Below are positions 34,321-45,999 of a stretch of DNA of 64,000 bases, one piece after another. The stretch is from the NCBI GenBank assembly GCA_941918925.1, contig OW799235.1, positions 35,453,201 through 35,517,200 of the forward strand, written 5' to 3'. Every line of letters begins with the position of its first letter. The first letter of the stretch is position 1. The stretch is from Phyto melanocephala. Lineage: Eukaryota > Arthropoda > Insecta > Diptera > Rhinophoridae. The notes beneath the pieces are model-generated. The model did no database searches, was not told the origin of the DNA, and saw only the letters and a program-made list of their open reading frames with translations. A program made the translations under genes and the position numbers.

Positions 34321-34499
34321 TACCTAATAATTTTTGTTATTTCTTTAATTGAAAATAGGTAGGTACTTGATTTTATATGCAAGAAAAGGTATTTAAATTA
34401 TTACCCCAACCTAGTTTAAATCCAAAAACAATCAAATAATTTCTTTGCAAAGTTTTATCTAGTACCTAATTGTTAAAAAAAAATATTCAAGAATTTTAT

Positions 34500-34545
34500 T
34501 TGATATCTGTTCGATAATGTTTTTTAAGGTCTTGAACTGTCAATT
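34500..34545 (-). pseudogene. tiny mariner C-terminal relic
   Basis: TTGATATCTGTTCGATAATG plus TTTTTTAAGGTCTTGAACTG matches the 21580..21625 and 24120..24165 mariner C-terminal region. Only about 45 bases are left. Confidence 0.4.
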
Positions 34546-34687
34546 GGACAATTGTGATATGTACCTAACTATGTACCTAACTTCACTTTAACCTAAAAGT
34601 GACCGATAAGCTAAAGGGAAACTTATTTACTTTCAATTTTTAATGTAAGGTTTATGAATTAAAAATTAAATTTTTAATCTATGTATG

Positions 34688-35610
34688 TAATGATTTTTTA
34701 TGTGATTTGTTAGCTATTATCTTTTTGGCAACACTGGTTTTAACAGCTGACGCACGTTTCGTCTTTTGTTTTACTGTCAAACATCTTCAGTTTGGTCTAT
34801 AATTTCACCATGAATCGTCTTACAAACGAACAACGCTTGCAAATGATCGAATTTTATTATCAAAATGCGTGCTCTGTTAAGAAAGTTCATCGCGCGCTTG
34901 TTATCGAAAAATTGTGTTCAGCGACGAAGTTCTTTTTAGGCTCAATGGGTACGTTAATAAGCAGAAATGTCGATTTTGGAGTGAAGATCAGCCAGAAGCA
35001 TTGCAGTTTTGGTGCGGTTTATAAGCTGGTGGCATCATTGGACCGTACTTCTTCAAAGATGATGCGAATCGTAACGTAACTGTGAATGGTGAGCGCTACC
35101 GTGAGATGATATTCAACTTTTTTTGCCCAAAATGCAAGAGCTTGACTTGCATGACATGTGGTTTTAACAAGACGGTGCCACATGCCACACAGCACGCTTA
35201 ATAATGGACTTAGAGAGAGGCGAGTTCGGTGAACATTTAATTTCACGTTCGGGACCGGTCAATTGGCCGCCTAGATCGTGCGATTTAACAACTTTAGACT
35301 ATTTTTTTGTGGCTATGTTAAAGCTCATGTCTATACACACATGCCCGCTTTAATTGACGCATTGGAAGACAACATTGAGGCATTTATTCATGAGATACCG
35401 GCCGAAATGTTGGAAAGAGTATGCCAAAATTGGGCTAATCGGATGTACCATTTGAGGCGCAGTCACGGTCAACATTTGCATGAAATAATCTTCAAATATT
35501 AAATTATATGGACCGTACTATCGATTCAAATAAAGATTTAATGCATTTTTCTGAATTTTATGTGTTTTTTATTTTTAAAATTTTTTTATAGCTCTTAAAA
35601 AATCACCCAT
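34688..35610 (+). mobile_element. internally deleted mariner element
   Basis: Right end TAAAAAATCACCCA next to TA; the left end (TAATGATTTTTTATG near 34687) is a shortened match. The gene starts at 34801 with MNRLTNEQRLQMIEFYYQNA then CSVKKVHRALV and jumps to a decayed ATKFFLGSMGTLISRNVDFG (first catalytic block region), i.e. about 100 codons are lost. In other frames follow AGGIIGPYFFKDDANRNVTV, TGATCH-like QDGATCHTA DNA read as NKTVPHATQ, and the C-terminus LERVCQNWANRMYHLRRSHG then QHLHEIIFKY. At least two frameshifts. About 0.92 kb against 1.3 kb for a full copy. Confidence 0.7.
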
Positions 35611-36050
35611 TATATGTAACTAAATATGGCAACTAAATAGCGATAGTTTCCGTGTTAGCATTTTCACTTTTTTAGTTAAATTTTTATTATTTTAATATTT
35701 TTTACTCGAATTAAAAAGTAAAATAAAAAAATCGTAATATTTTGTTGTTGCCAAATTGTCTTTAAATTTATCAAAAGTAGTCGGCATTTGCTTTGGTACT
35801 GCCATATTAAAAAAATAAAATAATGGATGAGTAATGGATGAGTTGCTCGGTGATAAGACATCTTCTCCAGATATATGTTGTAAAGGAATTGATTTCGAAT
35901 TACAACAACCTTAAACAGAGCTACACACATTCAAAATAGTGAAATGCTTGATATTAAAAACATTAAATGGTGCGTTGACGACATGCAGTATTTGTTTGAA
36001 CTAGGAACTGCATTTAGATTCTTCCAAGAAACCAAAAAATTTCCATATGT
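35611..36050. other. stretch without recognisable gene
   Basis: No motif, RNA gene or clear repeat end. Confidence 0.45.
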
Positions 36051-36412
36051 GACAGCGCATAGAGAAAGGGACCTAAGGGTAAAAACAGGTTTTGTTCAGG
36101 AGAGCCATTTTAAAGATTAAAAGATTTTTATATTTTTTTAAATTGTTCATAAGGAAAAAAAATAAATTTTTTGTAGTTTCGTAAAATCAAGTTATTTTGT
36201 TAATTTAGTAGGGGAAAAAATAAAAATAAACAAATTTTACCGTTAGGTCCCTTTCTATTTGCGCTTAGAATCGTTGACTTCACTTTTGTAAAACGTGCAT
36301 ATCTCTTTTGGGACATGGGATCGGTCTCATTCGATGCTCAGATGTTGTCCACATCAAAAAAAAAAGTGAAAATTGTTTTTTTTACCCTTAGGTCCCTTTC
36401 TCTATGCGCTGT
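36051..36412. mobile_element. MITE candidate with ~35-bp inverted repeats
   Basis: GACAGCGCATAGAGAAAGGG at 36051 continues ACCTAAGGGTAAAAA; the right end reads TTACCCTTAGGTCCCTTTCT then CTATGCGCTGTC to 36412. An additional inverse word (CCGTTAGGTCCCTTTCTA) lies inside at 36241. The interior has no coding frame. Flanks CATAT(G) on both sides could be a short target duplication. Confidence 0.7.
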
Positions 36413-36833
36413 CGCATATATAAATTTTAAACAATAAGTAACGCTCGTTGGAACTCAAGAGACATTTTAGCGATTTTAGCTTATAAATTAATACCAAATA
36501 TATCAAAATGACTTGTATCCGATATGCGAGTTTATCTGCGGAAAATTGTTTGACATATGGTTTTCAGACCAAAGATTTAGTGAAGACAACTTCGAAGTTG
36601 TCAATCACTTTCAAAATTTGAATTTGTTAAAAACTGTTTTATTAAGCATTGAAAATAAAATGATTCAATAATTCAAAACCAACAAATAAGTAATATCTGT
36701 GCGGAGCGTGCCATTAAAGTTGTTCAGGATATTTATATCTCCTCGAACTTTAAATCTTTAATTTTTTTCTTTCAATAACTAACTAATAATTTTTTTTGTA
36801 TTTTTTTATACATACATATTACTTTGAGTAATT

Positions 36834-37758
36834 TCGAAATCACATGCTGGAACTGGATGTGGTATCTTTTCGATTCAGTTGGGTTTGGAATTGTTCCTTA
36901 GGCTACCGGATTATTGTAGCGCGACACAGGCCGAATTAATGGCTATTAAGACAGCCGTGGAACAGATTCAGTATAATGAAATATCTGGCAGGGATATTTA
37001 TATATTTACTGATTACAAGGCGGCTATTAGGTCCCTTGAGAATGTGTACAGCACATCGAAAATTGCCCAGGAATGCCGGGTGTCTCTTGAGGAGATAGCG
37101 AGACATTCGACGGTTACCCTTGTGTGGGTTCCAGTACATGGGGATATTGATGGTAATAATAGAGCTGATGCACTTGCAAAAGCCGGTACTACCTTTGATT
37201 CGGTTGAATCCAGTTGTGCTTTGGGTATTCCCTTATCGAAGCGTAAACAGCTAATCTCGCATCGATTATATTTGGATGCCAAGGAAAGATGGGTCAGAGA
37301 ACCCACTTGTTTGGAAACCAGAAAGATCTGGCCTGACATGGATGTGCATAGGACGCAATATGCAGTGAATATGCCCCGAATCCACCTTAGGAACCACATA
37401 GCGGTCATTACCGGACACTGGCCTATAGGTACACATGCGAAAAGGCTGAATATCCCTTACAACGACTTCTGCAGAAGTTGCGATAACGAGGAAGAGGAGG
37501 AGACAACTGAACATCTTCTCTGCAATCGTCCTGTATTCAGGGACCTGAGACGCCAGATTCTAGGTCAACGAATACTTGTAAGTAAAACTTGTCTTTCCGC
37601 AGTTGATCTGGGAAAGATCCAAACCTTCGTGAACAGGACAGGATGGCTGAGGAACGACGGCCAGGGGACATAGACGAACAGGCGATGGTGCCTACGGTAT
37701 CACAACGGGAGCCTCGGAGAACCCAAGTGAGCTATGCCTTGCCGGATCTAACCTAACC
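36834..37758 (+). mobile_element. 5'-truncated LINE with 15-bp target duplication
   Basis: The insert is flanked by TACTTTGAGTAATTT at 36819..36833 and 37759..37773. Its tail is CTAACCTAAC rather than poly-A, as in some I/LOA-type non-LTR retrotransposons. Only the RNase H end of ORF2 is kept (see next entry). The exact duplication and an open frame of 264 codons suggest a rather recent insertion. Confidence 0.85.
36852..37673 (+). pseudogene. LINE ORF2 C-terminus: RNase H and zinc knuckle
   Basis: The frame is open upstream of the first ATG (TGCGIFSIQLGLELFLRLP from about 36854), so it is a truncated protein and not a gene start. RNase H motifs: QAELMAIKTAVE (catalytic Glu), IFTDYKAAIRSLEN (Asp), WVPVHGDIDGNNRADALAKA (His and Asp). 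The first Asp of the domain is cut off by the 5' truncation. A C-terminal CRSCDNEEEEETTEHLLC with C-C-H-C spacing and an RPVFRDLRRQIL follow; these are typical after RNase H in I, LOA and R1-type elements. The stop is at 37671. Good frame preservation, no function expected. Confidence 0.8.
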
Positions 37759-37773
37759 TACTTTGAGTAATTT

Positions 37774-39929
37774 AAAAAATAATAAATTTTTAAATAATTT
37801 TAAATACACCTGTTTAGAAAAACCAACTGGTTCGTGAACTTTTTTGAGAATAATTACAAAAGATGATTTTTTTTTAAATTGTTATGTACATACTATGTGT
37901 ACATTAGTTCTCAGAATTGGACATAGATCGTTACTTTAGTTAATTTTTGCCAACAACCTAGATCGTTTTTTTTTTCATGTCCAATTGACAATTTGCAAAG
38001 GTTGTTTTGGCGTGAGTATATTAACGATAAATTGCCCAACCAAATTAACCTTAAAATCTGAAAGCTGTCGAATCAGCTATCGCTAAAAACAGTGTTACCA
38101 ATTTAATATTCTCAGTCCCTAAAACAGCATGATATATTGTAAAATTAACACATTTGCTATTCCAATTGAAGGGTAATAGAGTTTTCCCAACACTCGAACT
38201 AACTCACGTACAAAGGAAAGGTCAATGCAGAAAAAAATAAAAAAAATAATAAAAACGAAAGATAAAAGCAAAAACTACAGAAATAAAAATCAACCAAAAG
38301 CCGTTTTAAACAAAACTCTATTACTAATGCTGAAACTGCGTCAGTGAATAATAAAATACAAGAAAAATAAAAACTGTTTTCAATTATATTTTGTAGCTGA
38401 GTTTAATAAGAACATCAATGCATTTTCTTTCATTACAAAATAAATAATTTATAGTGGTACATACATACATACATATGTATGTATGTATAGCTGCATCGAT
38501 AGAGCAAATTTAAAATATAATTTTGTAACAGTTAATACGAGAACGTCGACTTTTAATTACTACACTGACTGAATTTATTTTATCTAGATATTCTTTTCGA
38601 TTTCTGTTATTGACTGAATGGATCTGTGTGTCTTTTTATGCCTGGTCTCTTCGATTGTTGATTAAAAAAAAAACATTAACCCGTTAAATATCATATTGTT
38701 TTAATAGTTTTAATTTTTTTTTCTGTTTACAACTGGCAACCGTTAATAATTGTTCATGTTCCTACATACTATGTCTTTGTTGTTGTTGTATTTCAGTTTT
38801 TTTTTTTGTTGGTTAAATCATTTTTAACTTATAATTGCGAAACATAGAATTGTTGAGAATTAAATATGTATGAGAAAAGCATTTACAAACTTTCTAATAT
38901 GTGCAACAACTTTCTGTTCAGGTCTTGTTAGTTTTAAGTCTGTCTAAGTGTTTTTATTGTTAAAACAATTTGAATCAAGTTTATTGATTAATTGTTGTTT
39001 TTCACTTTGATTCTACGGATTATTTTTCTGCCTTTATAGAAATCGTATTAATTAATAACAAAAATAGCCCTGGGTTTATTTTTTATAATAAAGATAAGAT
39101 TTTATGCTCTGCATTTGTAAACTTTTTTAAACTACGATTTAGTACCGAATGTTATTCTAGTGAAATTGTGATCACAATAAAAAATGGTTGGAAAATGTTA
39201 GAGATGATGGTGAAAAATAGTTCAATAAATTATTTTAAGAAACTTGTTGTTGTTAAGTTTTATAATATACTGACGGGATGTATGTATTTTTAAAGCACTG
39301 GGAGTGTTTTGAAGATGCTGTTATTTTTTTTTTAACAGTTATGGAAGAAACATTGTGTCAACAACACTTTAAACTCTAGATATTTTACTTTAATATGATT
39401 TCATTAGTTTGGTCGCTTTTGACTGGCGGCAAAACATTAAATGAGGCAAGTAACTATAGGCCACATATGCGACACCAGCTTGTGGTGCAATCACATGTTG
39501 CCACCAGTCGTTGAGCCGTGTATGTGTATGAAAAATGAGTTTGATATTTTAATGATTGCATCAACTAGCTTGCTGGTGTCCAGTCTTGTGATATTAGCTC
39601 ATTTTGCAAAGGTTTTTTAATTCGTAAACATCTAGCGCCAATGAATTCGAAATAAAACTTATTTTGGTAAAATTAATTTCCTAATCCTTGTTGTTTTTGT
39701 ATTAATGGAGTATTTTTTTAAAATTGTATTGATCCCATGCCAAACTACTCTAAGAAGTTCTAATAAAAAATTAAAATTCTTGAACAGATAAAAGTTATGC
39801 CTATAACTTGAAAGTAAAAAAACCCACATTCCTTTTGCTCTCTTAAAATAAATATAAGTACAAGCTCCTCACTAAATCTTAAATGAAATAAGGTTGTTTC
39901 ACTATGAGAGCAAGTTTTTTCATTTTCAA
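37774..39929. other. long AT-rich stretch without recognisable gene
   Basis: Contains a CATA/TATG palindromic microsatellite at 38459..38490 and many poly-T tracts. No coding motif, RNA gene or transposon end recognised. Confidence 0.45.
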
Positions 39930-40480
39930 AATAAGTATGGAATAAAATATCCGTCAAATGGCCCCCACGATTCTTATGACAGTTAATTACTCTTTTCATG
40001 ACACGTTGAGTCTCAGACTTAAGTTAAGAAATTGTCCCTGGTTTATTAGCAAAAACCCAATATTTCACAAAACCCCAAGCCGTCTAGATCCATGCAGTCC
40101 AGTTAAGGCCACAAGAACTCCGTTATTATGTTTATGTAACAAATGCCGTTCATAATCACTGCAATTTATTCTTCATCTTTAAAAAAGTAAGGCCTAATCA
40201 CGCCGCCTGACCAAAATGCATACAATGCTGTTGCTCGTTATGGGAGCATTTGTTTCTCATGGAATGCAATTTTCGAAGCCCCAAGTACAACAGTTAATGG
40301 CTTCATCGGAGAAGATGACTTTTTCGAAAAATTTGCATTAACTTTACTTGGCTCCATTATTTATTGAATGATTTGCCGGACATTTCCATAATTTGCTGGT
40401 TTTAGCTACTAAATAAGCTGAATTTTGTACCCATGAAGATGTAGGCCTTTGGTCAAAATTATCTGCACGTAGTGTTTCGT
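39930..40480 (-). pseudogene. decayed mariner transposase
   Basis: On the minus strand: KVIFSDEAINCC near 40310 (first catalytic block SDEA), then a decayed WCG region near 40190, VIMNGICYINIITEF near 40150, GLGFCEILGFC where the catalytic QQDG block has gone, and the C-terminus QRVMKRVINCHKNRGGHLTD then ILFHT at about 39950. The middle is shortened and frameshifted. Confidence 0.6.
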
Positions 40481-41415
40481 GAAATTTAAAGTTGTTGAGA
40501 ACGATGTCGAATTGATGTTTTCGTCGACACTATCATTTAACCAAAAGAGCCTTATAGTTCAGTTAGTAGATTTGTATTGTTTTACTTTACAGCTTTTATT
40601 ATCGTGTACATGTGTTTTAGTTAGTAAAAACGTAGTGTTGTCTCTTTTTAACAATATGGCCAATGCATTACGTTCTTTTCGTGAAAATCAATTTTCTATA
40701 GATTTCTATAACATGGAAAGTTATGATAAATTTTTAATAAACAGTAAAACGTATTGTTTATGCTAATTCGCGTTACAAATCTACTCACTGAAGCATTTTT
40801 CACTCAGTTTCTTTAATTTTTTTTTACCACTTTTCGAATGGTTGACACATGCCCAGCAAAAACTCATTACAATATAATGAGTTGATTGTACTAGAAAACA
40901 GTTCTTCACTACTTACAATTTCGCATCTAAGCCCATGTTTTTAATACGGCGATGTCATTGGAGGCAAGTACTTACCACGCTCGCTTACAGACAGGGACGT
41001 AAATAAATAGTTACTTTTATAGCAATAAATAAGTACTTGATTTTAGTAACCCATTACTATAATACGCTTTGTCGCTGTTGTCAAAATCATTACTACTTAT
41101 ACCCTAAGCGTGTTAAACTAAATGAGAATTATAAAAAGTTATGTATATATTTGAATGGCTTCTAGCAAATTTCGCAACAAGAAATTGTATTGTGTGTAAA
41201 TCTAAGCAAGTGTCTGAAAATAAGAACTTACGTATCACATTATAAATCAAGTCATTACTAAAATACTTAGTGGGTGATGGAGTTTTTAAATGGCAGGGGT
41301 GGGTAAAAATCCCAAACGAAATCAAAAGAAACACATGGGCACTTCATAGGGCAGACAAAATCTTTGAAAACACGATCAAAAACATAGTCAAACTTTAACC
41401 TTATTTATCTTAAAA
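40481..41415. other. stretch without convincing gene
   Basis: A 95-codon plus frame at 40479..40766 lacks any motif. A CCCAGCAAAAACTCATT word near 40852 recalls the sequence near 62045 (TTTTTGCTGGG) but too short to define a repeat. Confidence 0.4.
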
Positions 41416-41765
41416 CTACCTTTTTTTAAATAAAAACTTCAAAATGCTGTTTTGAGATTTTTGCATGATTTTGGTGTTAATTTGTTCAGAATTTTGTCCT
41501 TTATCCATTGGTATCAAAAACTCATCATGACGCGTCTCATATGTTCTTTCTTGAATGAAATTTCTTTGCAGCTTGCGAGCAGTCTGAGCCCAAATTTTAA
41601 AATTTTTGTAATTAGTTTCCACAATTAGAACTGTTCTTTCGTAAAGGGTTCCATTTTTAATAATTGGAATAAATGTGACTACTGTCAAATTTCAGAGTTG
41701 CCATTTGCACAAAAAGAACATTACACCATATTTAAAAAGTACAGTCTTTTTGAGACACCCTTTAG
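41416..41765 (-). pseudogene. mariner/IS630-like transposase N-terminal fragment with one end
   Basis: The minus-strand frame contains RTVLIVETNYKNFKIWAQTA then RKLQRNFIQERTYETR. The pattern 'ERxxxVE.yYKN..n.aqTaRKLqR.F..eRtp.TRt' is that of helix-turn-helix starts in IS630/mariner-like elements. Just upstream on the same strand, AAGGGTGTCTCAAAAAGACT (41745..41765) looks like a terminal repeat. The catalytic part is missing. Confidence 0.5.
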
Positions 41766-41871
41766 TATAAATTTGTTAATTTATACATGAATTACTTTTA
41801 TTGCAAAAAAAGAAAAGATTATTTTACTTTAATTATATCTCATAGACTACATTATATACTTATTATAACTG

Positions 41872-42060
41872 GCTTAAGTTCATTTTTCAAATTTCTCATT
41901 TTTATATGAAGAAATAAAATTCTTATTTGTGGAAATGAAACAATAAACTTGGAAAAGTAAGTTTTTATCCCGACACCAGCCGAGTGGAATGCATATTCGA
42001 AACCAGCTACGGCTTAATCATCAGCACTCTTTGATCGGAATGTCCTAGTGTTGGATGTAA
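41872..42060 (-). repeat. diverged relative of the 544-bp ribozyme unit
   Basis: GGCTTAAGTTCATTT at 41872 and the hammerhead-like segment at 41970..42038 match the array at 11495..13410, at the same relative order. Other parts of the unit are diverged beyond recognition by eye. Confidence 0.6.
41970..42038 (-). ncRNA. diverged hammerhead-ribozyme-like motif
   Basis: Minus strand: CCGA, GAGTG, CTGATGA, a stem II with loop GTAGCT, GAA, ATGCATTC, CACTC, TCGG. The core and inner stem I are kept. In stem II a T-A pair is changed to C-G on both sides (AAATC/GATTT to GCC/GGT at the loop end), a compensatory pattern, though outer pairs are weakened and the A after GAA is now T, so activity is doubtful. 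Confidence 0.5.
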
Positions 42061-43221
42061 ACATCATCTATTTAATTCACAAGTTTATATAATATTGATT
42101 CTGTAAATCAAACATATCATACTTATTCATATTTACTATAGTTTAATTATATTTCTTTAAACAAGTGATATTTAAAAGTTTAAAACTTCGTTTATTATTT
42201 TTCTGGTAAATTCTTTTGCACTTTAAAGCTACTCTTACACACAAACCCACTTATACACGCTTACGAACATTGCACTGGTTTTCCTCCCTTGTTCAAATTT
42301 CTGGTGGCAAATTCTTTCGTTTCCTGTTTAAAAATAATTTTTTTAATATAATTTTTCTAAAGGGTTGTTCTTTAATATCTACTGCAGGTGTCCTACAATT
42401 AAGGATACAATTCCGGTTTACATACATTTTTTCTTGCTCTTCATGTTGCTGCTGCCATTAATTTATAAAACCAGCAGGTTTCTGTGTGATTTTTCTCTAT
42501 TGTTTTAATAACATTTTTTTTTTTATTAAATTGCATGCTCTTTTTTTTTTTGCATAATTTATTGTGTTTAATATCTTTGTCAATAATGAACAAAGTTTGT
42601 TTTTTTTGTCTTTTTTCTCTGAAACAAATAACAATGACGAAGTTTCTTCCTGTCCATTGTTGAAAGAAACATCATTCAAAGCCATCAGTTAACCTACCAT
42701 AGTGCATAGCAATAACAATAAAAAAACTCCAACAAACAAACAATATCAGCAATAGCAATAACAAAAACACATCGTTTATTTTAATGCCGTACATTTTTAA
42801 TCAGTGTCGACACGGGGCACCACTCCCTCACTTCATTTTGGTGTATGAATGAATTTTAAATGTAACCTTTTTTATTGTTCATCATTAAACTGTTTTTTTT
42901 TCTATAGTTAGTTTACAATTACAAGGTCTGTAGTTAGAGTTTTAAAATGCTTAGCAGAAGTATTTTATCGTTTGTTTAATAAATTAAGGAATTAATGACA
43001 TTTTTTATGCCAACATTTTTATATTACGTTTGCTATACACCTAAATTTTTGTGAAAGTAACGGTATTTCAAGAACTAGTTGAAGAGTTATAAGAGAAAAC
43101 AACAATTTAGAGAATGTATTGAATATTCTAGAGGTAAAAATATTCATAATATAATGGCTACCACTAGCCCTACTAATTTTGCAATTGAAAGAAACGGATT
43201 TTCCATGTTCAGTGCATTAAC
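42061..43221. other. stretch without recognisable gene
   Basis: Open frames at 42216..42685 and 43079..43324 show no motif; the last runs into the DINE element. Poly-T tracts are common. Confidence 0.4.
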
Positions 43222-44045
43222 AACAAGTAAGAGTGCTATATTCGGCCATGCCGAATCTTATATACCCTTCACAACGTGTAATCATGCAATAACAGTTGCT
43301 TGTATCACCATTCATCCCATATGAAATACGTACACGTATGTATGTTAAAAAAACCAAAAAAAAAAAAATAATTTAAAAAAAAATTTAAAAAAAAAATTTA
43401 AAAAAAAAATTTAAAAAAAAAATTAAAAAAAAATTAAAAAAAAAAATTATTATATATATAATATACATATATAAAACAAAAAAAAAATAAAAAAACAATT
43501 TAAAAAAAAAATAAAAAATAATTAAAAAAAAATAATAATAAAAATATAAATAATATATTAAATAAAAAATAAAAAAAAATAAAAAAAAAATAAAAAAAAA
43601 TTTTTAAAAAAATTAAAAAAAATTTTTTTTTGGCTCAGTTGGGATTCGATGCCACGTTTTCTCTAACCAGTATACACGTTTGTATGTATGTATGTTGTTG
43701 TTGTAATGTTGTTTTTGTGAAAAAAAATTGAGGTGGTCGTGGGTTTTTGCTCATATCTCAGTTGTTTATGTACCGATGTTTCTGATTTTCAATACCGATC
43801 TACTCCCGAATATTTCTGATATTTTAATACCATACCCGGGTCCAACCTATGTCGGGGGGCTTCAAAAAGTTGATTTCAACATACACACGGACAGACGGAC
43901 AGACTGACAGGGCTTAATCGACTCCCCTATTCATAAGCTTTCAGAAAATATATACTTTATGGGGTCGGAAATGAAAATTGTAGAAATTTCACACGGAATG
44001 ACAAACCTATATATACCCTTTTTCACTGTGTGAAGGGTATAAAAA
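43222..44045 (+). mobile_element. complete DINE-1/mini-me-type element
   Basis: 5' CAACAAGTAAGAGTGCTATA, palindrome ATTCGGCCATGCCGAAT, TATACCCTTCACAACGTG, a 300-bp A-rich tract, GGCTCAGTTGGGATTCGATG, TATG microsatellite, GTCY-type block GGACAGACGGACAGACTGAC, TTTATGGGGTCGGAAATG, and the 3' hairpin TACCCTT..AAGGGTA then AAAAA. Non-coding. This is the most complete uninterrupted copy in the window and serves as reference for the others. Confidence 0.8.
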
Positions 44046-44111
44046 GGGATTACTTTGATTTTTTGCAAACAATGTCATACTGACGGCATTGAATGTTATC
44101 CACATATCGTT

Positions 44112-44206
44112 GGTCACAAGTAGAAAGTGTTGAATTGTATTTATGTAAAATGTTTTGGAATCACTAAAAAACTTAATTTCGCATTAGGGCCTTTCTACTT
44201 GTAACC
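44112..44206. repeat. short inverted repeat
   Basis: GGTCACAAGTAGAAAG (44112..44127) is nearly complementary to CTTTCTACTTGTAACC (44191..44206). The word resembles the TAGAGAAAGGGACCTAA ends of the MITE at 36051..36412, so it may be a shortened relative. Confidence 0.4.
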
Positions 44207-44838
44207 ATAGATATGTAATTCGTATAATTACCGCTGGAAATTTTGTTGACAACACAAAATATTATTTAAATACATTTTGTTAGTAACAAAAACACATTCA
44301 TTGGAACCTAATAAAATCTGCTAACATATAACCCTTGTTAATCTTATTTATGATTAAGGTGTGCGGTTAAATAAAATATAAAATGTAGACCTAAATAAAA
44401 TCATTGGTGCATTTGTTGGGAACGCATGATCTCAGGAACAGTAAAAGCTATTAAACTGAAAATCTTATCATAGTTTTGAGTCCGTGCTAGTTTATTAGTT
44501 TTTTTTGTTTAATTTTGTATCTGATAGGTAACGCTGCAGTCAAATTATTTACATATGTATTCTGAAATTATGAACCAAAATGCCTCGTAACTTCGGCAGC
44601 TTTGGTGTCAAAAAATAAAACCTTAAATTTTGGATCCTCTGGGTGTCTACTGAATATTAAAGATTAATTTTTTTTTATATTCACATTAATTATTTAATGT
44701 ACATTCCTTATATTAAATGTTTTACTCTTTAAGTGTTCTATTATTTTTTATTTTTTTACTTAAACTTGTTTTGTTTGTTGATTGTTATCATTGTTTGGAA
44801 CTAAAATTGAATTATTTTGTTCTTATACTCTAAAGTTT
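44207..44838. other. stretch without recognisable gene
   Basis: AT-rich; nothing recognised before the LINE begins. Confidence 0.45.
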
Positions 44839-45945
44839 TATGGTTTTAAAACCAGGTAAACCAGAGAATGTAGTATCTTCTTATAGACCTATTAGTCTAC
44901 TTTCAATATTTTCTAAAATATTTGAAAAATTACTTTTAAAACGTTTAACACCTCTCCTAAAGGAAAATGATATTATTTCTGACCACCAGTTTGGGTTTAG
45001 AAGTAAGCATGGAACACCAGAACAATGTCATCGAATTATAAAGGTAAAAACTGATTCCTTTGAAAACAAAAAATACTGTTCTGGACATTTACCAGGCGTT
45101 CGATAAAGTTTGGCACGAAGGATTGTTATACAAATTAAAAACTAATCATCTAGCACCGTTCTATAATTTTTTTCGATCATATTTAAAAAACAGATGTTTT
45201 TACGTTAGAACTAATAACGACATTTCAAACAGTCGTCAAATAGAAGCTGAAATCCCACAAGGTAGTGTGCTTGGCCCAGTTTTTTTTTAACGATTTTCAC
45301 TTATGATATGCCAACAAGGGATGACATTACTGTGGCTACTAATGCGGATGACACGACATTTTTGTGTTCTCATCAATCACCGTCGGAAGCTTCTAGAACC
45401 TTGCAGCTACAACTTGATAGTCTTAATAATTGGCTTACAAAATGGAATATTACAGTCAAAATCCAAAATTCAAACCACATTACTTTTACAACAAGAACAG
45501 AAAATTGTTCACCAGTATTTCTAAATGGTCCTGCAATTCCCAGTAGTAAAACTGTAAAATATCTTGGACTCCACTTAGACACAGACGGCTTACGTGGAAA
45601 GCACATTTATCAGCTAAAAGGAAACAACTAGACCATAAATTAAAGAAAATGTATTGGCCACTTGGACGTAAATCCCAACTCTCCGTCGAAAATAAAGTTT
45701 TACTTCTGAAAACTGTACTCAAACCTATACGGACCTATGGCATAGAGTTATGGGGAACTGCCGGTAACTTACAAAGATTTCAATCAAAAGCTCTACGAAC
45801 AATAACAAATTCTTCTTTTTATATAACCAATAAATCCCTTCATAAAGACCTTAATATACATACCTTTTGTAAAATCAGTTGCAATTATTTAGAAAGGCTC
45901 AGTAACCACACGAATATATATGACTTAAACGAAATCATATTCTAG
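44839..45945 (+). pseudogene. Jockey-type LINE reverse transcriptase, 5'-truncated and frameshifted
   Basis: The reading starts inside the reverse transcriptase: MVLKPGKPENVVSSYRPISL (fingers motif), FGFRSKHGTPEQC, then after a frameshift near 45065 LDIYQAFDKVWHEGL (catalytic Asp), EIPQGSVLGPVF, another frameshift at a T run near 45285, then NADDTTFL in place of the YADD box (two catalytic Asp kept). Downstream KTVKYLGLHLD and, after another shift near 45595, LLLKTVLKPIRTYGIELWGT, all typical of the Jockey clade. It ends at 45945 without an RNase H domain, as expected for Jockey. No endonuclease or ORF1 lies upstream. A target duplication could not be identified. Confidence 0.8.
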
Positions 45946-45999
45946 ATCTGCCTTCTATTTACTGAAATTTTATAATATATAATGTAATTAATTCTTATT

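Noticed and set aside
40479..40766. 95-codon frame next to a mariner relic
   Set aside because: No motif, biased composition, not in phase with the mariner remains.
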